Shown here in pieces: positions 1 to 6,273 of a stretch of 21,688 nt of DNA (position 1 is its first letter; each line of letters opens with the position of its first letter). The DNA is from Eubacterium sp. (GTDB lineage Bacteria > Bacillota > Clostridia > Oscillospirales > Acutalibacteraceae), in assembly GCA_024696725.1 (NCBI GenBank), contig JAILGO010000040.1:1-21688 (forward strand), written 5' to 3'. A model generated the notes under the pieces. The model saw only the letters and a list, made by a program, of their open reading frames with translations, searched no databases and was not told where the DNA came from. Position numbers and translations under genes: made by a program.

Positions 1-27
1 ATATCTTTACATTAATGGTAAATTATA

Positions 28-57
28 TTATTATATAATAAATAATTTTCGGAGGTA
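28..57 (+). promoter_or_regulatory. Candidate -10 box and ribosome binding site upstream of pyrH
   Basis: The first 65 bases are very AT-rich and contain a perfect TATAAT at 34-39 followed by a strong Shine-Dalgarno GGAGGT at 51-56, nine bases before the pyrH ATG at 66. A start of transcription near 46 would give a leader of about 20 nt. No well spaced -35 box is visible: TTTACA at 6-11 is 22 bp away, and TTAATG at 12-17 is at 16 bp but matches poorly. The ribosome binding site is certain; the promoter is only a possibility in such AT-rich DNA. The rest of bases 1-27 holds nothing I recognise. Confidence 0.35.
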
Positions 58-65
58 TATTCATT

Positions 66-773
66 ATGGGTATTGAATATAAAAGAATACTGCTTAAGCT
101 CTCGGGCGAAGTTCTCGCGGGAAGCGCAGGTAAGGGAATAGATAACGACACCGTCCTTAAAATCTGCGCCGCCGTTAAGAAAGTAGCCGATAAGGGCGTA
201 GAGGTAGGAATAGTAGTCGGCGGCGGTAACTTCTGGAGAGGAAGAACGAGCGAGCACATGGACAGAACGAGAGCCGACCATATCGGTATGCTTGCTACCG
301 CTATGAACTCGCTTGCCCTTTGCGACGCGCTTGAACAGCTCGGCGCCGACGTAAGAGTACAGACCGCTATTGAAATGCGCCAGATTGCCGAGCCTTATAT
401 CAGAAATAAGGCAATCCGTCATTTTGAAAAGGGAAGAATAGTTATCTTCGGCTGCGGAACGGGCTCTCCGTTCTTCTCAACCGATACGGCTGCGGCGCTG
501 AGAAGCGTTGAGATAAACGCCGACGCTTTGCTTAAGGCGACTAACGTCGACGGCGTTTACGATAAAGACCCGAATAAATATGACGACGCGGTGAAGTACG
601 ACGAAATTACCTTCCACGACGTAATAGTAAGCGACCTTAAGGTAATGGATTCGACGGCTTTCTCTCTTTGCAGAGATAATAATATGCCGATTATCGTATT
701 TAATCTTAATAACCCCGATAATATTCTTGACGTCGTCGAGGGTAAGAAAATAGGTACAACAGTTAAAAATTAA
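66..773 (+). CDS. pyrH: UMP kinase (uridylate kinase)
   Basis: Cytoplasmic hexameric kinase of the amino-acid-kinase family that phosphorylates UMP to UDP with ATP, feeding pyrimidine nucleotide synthesis. The 235-residue length is normal for bacterial PyrH. Visible family marks are the N-terminal KLSGEVLAG phosphate-binding strand, the glycine-rich GGGNFWRGR, the [15 protein letters not shown] helix, [16 protein letters not shown], and the ATP-site segment [12 protein letters not shown] followed by MDSTAFSLC near the C-terminus. ATG at 66 is preceded by GGAGGT nine bases upstream. frr follows after 23 bp with its own GGAG. In Bacillota tsf usually lies just upstream, which would be outside this window. 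Identity is secure. Confidence 0.97.
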   Translation: MGIEYKRILLKLSGEVLAGSAGKGIDNDTVLKICAAVKKVADKGVEVGIVVGGGNFWRGRTSEHMDRTRADHIGMLATAMNSLALCDALEQLGADVRVQTAIEMRQIAEPYIRNKAIRHFEKGRIVIFGCGTGSPFFSTDTAAALRSVEINADALLKATNVDGVYDKDPNKYDDAVKYDEITFHDVIVSDLKVMDSTAFSLCRDNNMPIIVFNLNNPDNILDVVEGKKIGTTVKN

Positions 774-796
774 ACTATATATAAAGGAGTAATTTT

Positions 797-1351
797 ATGG
801 AAACCGTATTTGCCAAAACAAAGGAAAGAATGGAAAAATGTCTTGATTCGCTTGACCGCGATTATCAGACCGTAAGAGCGGGAAGAGCTAACCCGAAGGT
901 GCTTAATAACATTACCGTAGATTACTACGGAACGCCGACTCCGCTTATTCAGATGGCGGCTGTATCCTCACCCGAGCCGCGACTTCTCGTGGTTCAGCCG
1001 TGGGACCCGTCGACCTTAAAGGAAATTGAAAAGGCTATTAACGTGTCCGATATCGGAATTAATCCTCAGAACGACGGTAAGGTTATCCGTCTTAACTTCC
1101 CTCAGCTTACCGAGGAGCACAGAAAGCAGCTCGTTAAGGACGTTGCAAAGCGCGCCGAGGAGGCAAAGGTTGCTATCCGTAACGTAAGACGCGATTCTAT
1201 GGACGACATTAAAAAGCTTAAGAAGAATAACGAAATTACCGAGGACGACCAAAAGGACGGCGAAAAGAAGCTTCAGGATATTACCGATAAGTATATCAAG
1301 CAGGTCGACGAAATGGCTAAGGCTAAGGAAGACGAGGTTCTTTCTATCTGA
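797..1351 (+). CDS. frr: Ribosome recycling factor
   Basis: RRF splits post-termination ribosomes together with EF-G so that subunits, mRNA and tRNA are released. The 184 residues match the usual 185. Recognisable segments are VRAGRANPKVL near residue 27, VDYYGTPTPLIQMA, the VVQPWD turn, IGINPQNDGKVIRL and FPQLTEEHRKQLVK, followed by a charged C-terminal helix that belongs to the three-helix domain I. ATG at 797 has AAAGGAG about 10 bases upstream. It sits in the invariant pyrH-frr pair and is followed by a 60-bp spacer with a hairpin before uppS. Nothing is unusual in the protein. Confidence 0.97.
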   Translation: METVFAKTKERMEKCLDSLDRDYQTVRAGRANPKVLNNITVDYYGTPTPLIQMAAVSSPEPRLLVVQPWDPSTLKEIEKAINVSDIGINPQNDGKVIRLNFPQLTEEHRKQLVKDVAKRAEEAKVAIRNVRRDSMDDIKKLKKNNEITEDDQKDGEKKLQDITDKYIKQVDEMAKAKEDEVLSI

Positions 1352-1365
1352 TTTTTTAAACTGAC

Positions 1366-1386
1366 GGGGCGATTTACTGTCGCCCC
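1366..1386 (+). other. Perfect 7-bp hairpin in the frr-uppS spacer
   Basis: GGGGCGA (1366-1372) pairs perfectly with TCGCCCC (1380-1386) around a 7-nt loop. The hairpin is followed by TAAAAATGATTT, not a T run, so it does not look like an ordinary intrinsic terminator. The CCCC of the right arm (1383-1386) can alternatively pair with the GGGG Shine-Dalgarno of uppS (1402-1405). It could therefore be an mRNA stability or processing element, or a weak structure affecting uppS initiation. The base pairing is seen; the function is a guess. Confidence 0.45.
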
Positions 1387-1411
1387 TAAAAATGATTTAA
1401 TGGGGTAAATT

Positions 1412-2131
1412 ATGGCATTGTTCGGAAGAAAAAAGAACAGCGGGGAGGTTGGATTTAAAACTCTTCCCGAGCATATCGGAATAATAATGGACGGTAACGG
1501 ACGCTGGGCAAAAAAGCGCGGACTTCCGCGTACCGCAGGTCATAAGGAGGGCGCCGAAACCTTCAGGCGCATTACGAGAGCCTGCGTAAACCTCGGCATT
1601 AAATACGTTACCTTCTATGCCTTTTCGACCGAAAACTGGAAGCGCTCACCCGACGAAATAAACGCGATTATGAATCTCTTTAAGGATTATCTCCTTGAAG
1701 CTAAGCGCGATTTTGAAAAGGCTGAGGACACGAGGCTTATATTTATCGGCGAGCGCGAGGGTATAAGAGCGGATATTCTTGAGCTTATGGACGAGGCGGA
1801 GGAAAGAACCGCCGACCATAAGGGAACGACGGTCTACCTCGCGATTAATTACGGCGGCCGTCAGGAGATTGTATCGGCTGTTAATAAGCTGATAAAAGAG
1901 GGTAAGGAAAAAGTTTCCGAGGACGATATTTCCGGGAATATCTTTACCGTTCCCGACTGCGACCTCATTATCCGTCCGTCTGGCGAGCAGCGCCTGTCGA
2001 ACTTCCTTCTGTGGCAGGCGGCTTACAGCGAATTCTGGTACAGCGACGTGCTCTGGCCGGATTTTACCGAAAATGATTTGTATTCAGCGCTGAAGGCGTT
2101 TGAAAACAGAAACCGCCGCTTCGGCGGATAA
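1412..2131 (+). CDS. uppS: Isoprenyl transferase (undecaprenyl diphosphate synthase)
   Basis: Cis-prenyltransferase that extends farnesyl-PP with isopentenyl-PP to undecaprenyl-PP, the lipid carrier for peptidoglycan and other wall polymers. The 239-residue protein has the catalytic-Asp motif IIMDGNGRWAKKRGLPR near residues 24-40, then FYAFSTENWKR, INYGGRQEIVSA, and the C-terminal RPSGEQRLSNFLLWQ with YSEFWYSDVLWPDF that positions diphosphate and Mg. Compared with the B. subtilis enzyme as I recall it, the loop just before IIRPSGE is several residues shorter. The start is ATG 1412 with GGGG 6 bases upstream. It supplies the carrier lipid next to cdsA and the MEP genes dxr and ispG that make its substrate, and its 3' end lies 22 bp before cdsA. 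Confidence 0.96.
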   Translation: MALFGRKKNSGEVGFKTLPEHIGIIMDGNGRWAKKRGLPRTAGHKEGAETFRRITRACVNLGIKYVTFYAFSTENWKRSPDEINAIMNLFKDYLLEAKRDFEKAEDTRLIFIGEREGIRADILELMDEAEERTADHKGTTVYLAINYGGRQEIVSAVNKLIKEGKEKVSEDDISGNIFTVPDCDLIIRPSGEQRLSNFLLWQAAYSEFWYSDVLWPDFTENDLYSALKAFENRNRRFGG

Positions 2132-2153
2132 AAAAACAGGAGTTATTTCAGTT

Positions 2154-3020
2154 ATGAAAAAGAGAGTAATTACAGCATTTGCGCTTCTTGCGCTGTTAAT
2201 AGTGGTAGTATGGCAGGTTTATACGCCGCTTCTTGTTTTCGTTGTATCGTTCTTCGCGGCTGTGTCCGCTAACGAGATAATGAAATGCGCTAAAATCAGC
2301 AACAAGTATTTAATAATCGTCGGAACGGCGGCAGCGTTTCTTATTCCGTTTTTCTCGACGGCGACAGCGCTCGAGCCGCTCGTAAAAACCAACGAATGGT
2401 TCAGGGTTATAAACGCCGTGCCTAAGGTAATAATTATCGCAGTCCTCGTGCTTTCGTATTTTCTCGCTATGCTTAAGGGTTATAAGCATACAAAGTTTGA
2501 GGACGTCGCAATCACCGTAGTCGCGAGCATTTTCGTTCCGTGGTGCTATTCTCTGTTCGTGCTTTTAAGAGATATAATCGGCTATAAGAATCAGCTCGGC
2601 GTATATCTTATTTTCTATGCGCTTATTACCGCTCTCGTTACGGATATCGGCGCTCAGCTCGGCGGTATGAAATTCGGCAAGACTCAGATGTCGCCGAATA
2701 TCTCGCCTAAAAAAACGGTAGAGGGCGCGTGCTGCGGAATACTTCTCGGCTACTTTGCGACCGTAGTCGCGTTTCTGCTTTACAACCGGTTCGCCCTTAT
2801 CCCGATTCCGTGGAAGCAGGCTGCCGTATTGCTCGGCGTAGCTCCCGTTATTCAGTTTATCGGAATGATGGGCGACCTTACCGCGTCTGTGCTTAAGCGT
2901 AATTTCGACGTCAAGGATTTCGGTAATATTTTCCCCGGCCACGGCGGAGTTATGGACAGATTTGACAGCACGCTGTTCACTATCGTACTGACCTACTGTA
3001 CCGCAATTATCATTTACTAA
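2154..3020 (+). CDS. cdsA: Phosphatidate cytidylyltransferase (CDP-diglyceride synthase)
   Basis: Integral membrane enzyme making CDP-diacylglycerol from phosphatidate and CTP, the branch point to all phospholipids. Using ATG 2154 gives 288 residues, a normal length. The reading frame extends up to a TTG inside uppS at 2100, but that start lacks a Shine-Dalgarno, whereas 2154 has GGAG at 2139-2142 and begins with a typical MKKR plus a hydrophobic helix. Several transmembrane stretches are evident. The family signature near the C-terminus is complete: SVLKR, four residues, KDFGNIFPGHGG, then MDRFDS. The conserved GDLTAS precedes it. It lies between uppS and dxr as is usual in Bacillota. Confidence 0.95.
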   Translation: MKKRVITAFALLALLIVVVWQVYTPLLVFVVSFFAAVSANEIMKCAKISNKYLIIVGTAAAFLIPFFSTATALEPLVKTNEWFRVINAVPKVIIIAVLVLSYFLAMLKGYKHTKFEDVAITVVASIFVPWCYSLFVLLRDIIGYKNQLGVYLIFYALITALVTDIGAQLGGMKFGKTQMSPNISPKKTVEGACCGILLGYFATVVAFLLYNRFALIPIPWKQAAVLLGVAPVIQFIGMMGDLTASVLKRNFDVKDFGNIFPGHGGVMDRFDSTLFTIVLTYCTAIIIY

Positions 3021-3029
3021 GGTGTTACT

Positions 3030-4178
3030 ATGACTGAAAATATTTCACTTTTAGGCTCAACGGGCTCAATAGGAACCCAGTCCCTCGACGTTTGCAGAAA
3101 AAACGGCTTCGGCGTTAAATGTCTTACCGCCTCCTCCCGCGTTGACGTAATGGAGGAGCAGGTGAGGGAGTTTAAGCCCGAGCTCGTCTGTATGATGAAC
3201 GAGGACGCTGCAAAGGAGCTTAAGGTAAGAATCGCCGATACTCCAACCCGCGTTGTAAGCGGAATGGAGGGACTGGTTGAGTGCGCCGTATACGGCGGGG
3301 CGGATACCGTTTTGAATTCCGTAGTCGGAATGGTCGGACTTGAGCCGACTCTCGCCGCGATCGACGCAGGTAAAACGATAGCTCTCGCCAATAAAGAAAC
3401 GCTTGTCGCGGGCGGTCATCTTGTAATGAACCTCGCTAAGCGTAAGGGAGTGAATATTCTCCCCGTTGACAGCGAGCACTCCGCTATCTTTCAGTCGCTT
3501 CAGGGCTCTCCGCGTAAAAGCGCGGTAAAGAAGCTTATACTTACCGCCTCGGGCGGACCGTTTTTCGGTAAGACTCTCTCCGAGCTTGAAACCGTAACGG
3601 CAGCGCAGGCGCTGAAGCATCCTAACTGGGATATGGGTTCAAAAATCACCATCGACAGCGCTACAATGATGAATAAGGGACTTGAGTTTATCGAGGCGAA
3701 GTGGCTCTTCGACGTACCGAACGACGCGATAGAAATCGTCGTTCACCGTGAGTCCGTCGTCCATTCGGCAGTTGTCTATCAGGATAATTCAATGATAGCC
3801 CAGCTCGGCGTTCCCGATATGAGAATTCCTATTCAGTATGCGCTGACCTATCCGGAAAGGGTTGAAAGTCCGGTTAAGGAGTTAAGCCTTGCGGACTACG
3901 GAAAGCTTACCTTCTTTGAGCCCGACTATGAAACCTTTAAGTGTATTAACGTGTGTAAAGAGGCGATAGCTCTCGGCGGGCTTCATCCTGCCGCGGCTAA
4001 CGGCGCTAACGAGGAAAGCGTAAAATTATTCCTCGGCGGTAAAATTAAATTTACCGATATTGCATATCTTAATTATGAAGCGATGAAAAACGCGTCGGAT
4101 AAAAAGGATTTTACTCTTGACGACGTGCTTTCCGCCGACAGAGCGGCGCGTAATTATGTTTTGGAGACGGTTAAGTGA
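3030..4178 (+). CDS. dxr: 1-deoxy-D-xylulose 5-phosphate reductoisomerase
   Basis: Second enzyme of the MEP isoprenoid pathway: NADPH-dependent rearrangement and reduction of DXP to MEP in the cytoplasm. The 382 residues are full length. The N-terminal Rossmann motif LLGSTGSIGTQSLDV, then ANKETLVAGG, the metal-binding PVDSEHSAIFQ, TASGGPFF, HPNWDMGSKITIDSATMMNK and the flexible-loop region HRESVVHS are all present. ATG 3030 has AAGGTG just upstream, nine bases after the cdsA stop. Its last codons overlap the GTG start of rseP by four bases, indicating translational coupling. With ispG two genes downstream it shows that this organism uses the MEP route. Confidence 0.97.
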   Translation: MTENISLLGSTGSIGTQSLDVCRKNGFGVKCLTASSRVDVMEEQVREFKPELVCMMNEDAAKELKVRIADTPTRVVSGMEGLVECAVYGGADTVLNSVVGMVGLEPTLAAIDAGKTIALANKETLVAGGHLVMNLAKRKGVNILPVDSEHSAIFQSLQGSPRKSAVKKLILTASGGPFFGKTLSELETVTAAQALKHPNWDMGSKITIDSATMMNKGLEFIEAKWLFDVPNDAIEIVVHRESVVHSAVVYQDNSMIAQLGVPDMRIPIQYALTYPERVESPVKELSLADYGKLTFFEPDYETFKCINVCKEAIALGGLHPAAANGANEESVKLFLGGKIKFTDIAYLNYEAMKNASDKKDFTLDDVLSADRAARNYVLETVK

Positions 4179-5212
4179 TAACAAATATCTGGCATACTGT
4201 ATACCCGATTTTAATAGCAATCCTCTTTTTTGAGCTGATAATTATTATCCACGAGGGCGGTCATTTTATAGCCGCCCGTCTTATGGGTATAAAGGTAAAC
4301 GAGTTCTCTATCGGTATGGGACCGAAGCTGATTCAGTTTCAAAGGGGGGAGACGAAGTATTCTTTAAGGCTAATCCTTTTCGGCGGCTACTGCGCGATGG
4401 AGGGCGAAAGCGAGGAGTCCGAGGACGAACGCTCCTTTGCAAAGAAAAAGGTTCTTCAGCGCATCTTCGTCGTCTCTGCGGGAGCGCTTATGAATCTTAT
4501 TCTCGGTTTCGTTATCGCGGCGATTCTCGTCAGCTCTCAGGAGCTTGTGGGTACCGCTACCGTCGCAAGATTTGAAAAAACCGCAGTAAGCAACGCTGCG
4601 CTTCAGGTCGGTGATACTATTAAAACAATCGACGGTATGCGCGTCTATTCCGCTACCGACGTGTCTACGGGCTTTTCGCGTTCAAAGGACGATACGCTTG
4701 AAATGACCGTGTTAAGAAACGGAGAGGAAAAGAAGCTCAGCGTAAAATTCAATATGGAAGAGTCGGAGGGACATCGGTTTATCCACATGGACTTTTGGCT
4801 TCTCGGCGAGGAAAAGACCGTCGCTAACGTTCTGAAAACCTCAGCGCTCGACTGGATGTCCTATGCGAGAACGGTATTCCTTTCCGTTCACGATATGATA
4901 ACGGGACGCTACGGCTTTTCGGATATGAGCGGACCCGTCGGCGCCGTAAATATAGTTTCAAAGGCTGTAAAAAGCAATTCCTTCGCGGCGCTGAGAATAA
5001 TGGCTCTGCTTACAATTAACGTCGGTCTGTTTAATCTGTTTCCGATTCCCGCCCTCGACGGCTGGAGACTGTTTCTCCTCATATTCGAGGGTATATTCAG
5101 AAAGAAAATTCCCGATAAATGGGAGTGGGCAATCAACGCCGCAGGTCTTGCGGTGCTCCTCGCGTTTATGAGCGTGATAACCTTTTCGGATATTTCAAAA
5201 CTGTTTAAGTAG
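4175..5212 (+). CDS. rseP: RseP-type site-2 membrane metalloprotease (M50)
   Basis: Intramembrane zinc protease of the RseP/RasP family that trims membrane proteins such as anti-sigma factors and signal-peptide remnants. The 345-residue chain shows the zinc motif HEGGH at residues 26-30 inside the first membrane helix, a central PDZ-like region around 120-185, and a C-terminal membrane helix with the third-ligand motif PALDG (D295). Residue 297, usually Gly in LDGGR, is Trp here. More hydrophobic helices lie near 95-115 and 320-340. The chain is shorter than B. subtilis RasP, consistent with a single PDZ. The GTG start at 4175 overlaps the dxr stop and has GGAG eight bases upstream. The substrate is unknown. 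Confidence 0.93.
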   Translation: MITNIWHTVYPILIAILFFELIIIIHEGGHFIAARLMGIKVNEFSIGMGPKLIQFQRGETKYSLRLILFGGYCAMEGESEESEDERSFAKKKVLQRIFVVSAGALMNLILGFVIAAILVSSQELVGTATVARFEKTAVSNAALQVGDTIKTIDGMRVYSATDVSTGFSRSKDDTLEMTVLRNGEEKKLSVKFNMEESEGHRFIHMDFWLLGEEKTVANVLKTSALDWMSYARTVFLSVHDMITGRYGFSDMSGPVGAVNIVSKAVKSNSFAALRIMALLTINVGLFNLFPIPALDGWRLFLLIFEGIFRKKIPDKWEWAINAAGLAVLLAFMSVITFSDISKLFK

Positions 5213-5223
5213 TGGTGACTGTA

Positions 5224-6273
5224 ATGAATAAAAGAATTTCTAAAAAAATAAAGCTCGGCAATACCTTTATCGGCGGCGATTCTCCCGTACTCGTTCAGAG
5301 TATGCTTAATATTCCCGCCTCCGATATTGAAGGAAGCGTTAATCAGGCAGTCGCTCTTGAGGAGGCAGGCTGTCAGGTTATCCGTTTCGCCGTTCCCGAC
5401 GAAAACGCTTTAAGCTTAATTGAACCGATTAAGAAAGCCGTTAGCGTTCCGCTTGTGGCTGATATTCATTTCGACTATAAGCTCGCTCTCGGCGCGGCTG
5501 AAAGGGGAATTGATAAAATCCGTATCAACCCCGGTAATATCGGAAGCGAGGACAGAGTTAAGGCAGTTGCCGAAATCTGTAAGCAAAAGGAAATTCCTAT
5601 AAGAATAGGCGTTAATTCGGGTTCGCTTGAAAAGCATATTCTTGAAAAATACGGCTCGCCAACGCCCGAAGCGATGGTTGAAAGCGCGCTTTACCACGCT
5701 TCGCTTCTTGAAAAATTTGACTTTGACGATATCGTAATTTCGATTAAATCGTCTGACGTAAACACTATGATTGAGTGTTATGAGCTCGCTGCGGAAAAAT
5801 GCGCGTATCCGCTCCATCTCGGCGTAACAGAAGCCGGAACAAAGCGTATGGGTATTATTAAATCCGCGATAGGAATAGGCTCGCTTTTAACGCGCGGTAT
5901 AGGCGACACTATCCGCGTAAGCCTTACGGACGAGCCTGTTGAGGAGGTCTACGCCGCCTTCGATATTCTTAAGGCAATCGGGCTTAAAACCGACTGCCCT
6001 TATCTCATTTCCTGCCCTACCTGCGGAAGAACGAAAATCGACCTTGTAGGTCTTGCGAAGCAGGTTGAAGAAAGGCTTCGCGGCTGTAAAAAGCCGATTA
6101 AGGTAGCCGTTATGGGCTGTATAGTTAACGGTCCCGGCGAAGCGAGAGAAGCCGATATCGGTATCGCCGGCGGCGACGGTTGCGGACTGATATTCAGAAA
6201 GGGCGAAATTTTAAGAAAAGTTGACGAAAAAGATTTACTTGACGAATTAATGAAAGAGGTTGACAAACTTTAA
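5224..6273 (+). CDS. ispG: (E)-4-hydroxy-3-methylbut-2-enyl-diphosphate synthase (IspG/GcpE)
   Basis: Iron-sulfur enzyme of the MEP pathway that converts MEcPP to HMBPP. The protein has the TIM-barrel half with VQSMLN, VADIHFDYKLAL and IRINPGNIGS, then the [4Fe-4S]-binding C-terminal domain with cysteines in SCPTCGRTKIDL and MGCIVNGPGEA; all three cluster Cys are present. The frame opens with GTG codons at 5212 and 5215, but ATG 5224 (349 residues) is preferred because GGTG at 5214-5217 is then correctly placed and MNKR is a typical N-terminus. The last base of its stop is the first base of the polC ATG. Confidence 0.96.
   Translation: MNKRISKKIKLGNTFIGGDSPVLVQSMLNIPASDIEGSVNQAVALEEAGCQVIRFAVPDENALSLIEPIKKAVSVPLVADIHFDYKLALGAAERGIDKIRINPGNIGSEDRVKAVAEICKQKEIPIRIGVNSGSLEKHILEKYGSPTPEAMVESALYHASLLEKFDFDDIVISIKSSDVNTMIECYELAAEKCAYPLHLGVTEAGTKRMGIIKSAIGIGSLLTRGIGDTIRVSLTDEPVEEVYAAFDILKAIGLKTDCPYLISCPTCGRTKIDLVGLAKQVEERLRGCKKPIKVAVMGCIVNGPGEAREADIGIAGGDGCGLIFRKGEILRKVDEKDLLDELMKEVDKL

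Noticed and set aside
28..41. 14-bp perfect palindrome TTATTATATAATAA before pyrH as an operator
   Set aside because: It consists only of A and T in a very AT-rich leader, where such palindromes arise easily, and includes the likely -10 box. No further support is visible.
2113..2127. CCGCCG/CGGCGG hairpin over the end of uppS as a terminator
   Set aside because: It encodes the conserved C-terminal Arg-Arg-Phe-Gly-Gly of uppS and is followed by an A run, not a T run; cdsA begins 27 bases later.
2100..2153. Longer cdsA starting at TTG 2100
   Set aside because: This start is inside uppS, without a Shine-Dalgarno, and would add a polar segment before a typical MKKR-hydrophobic N-terminus at ATG 2154.
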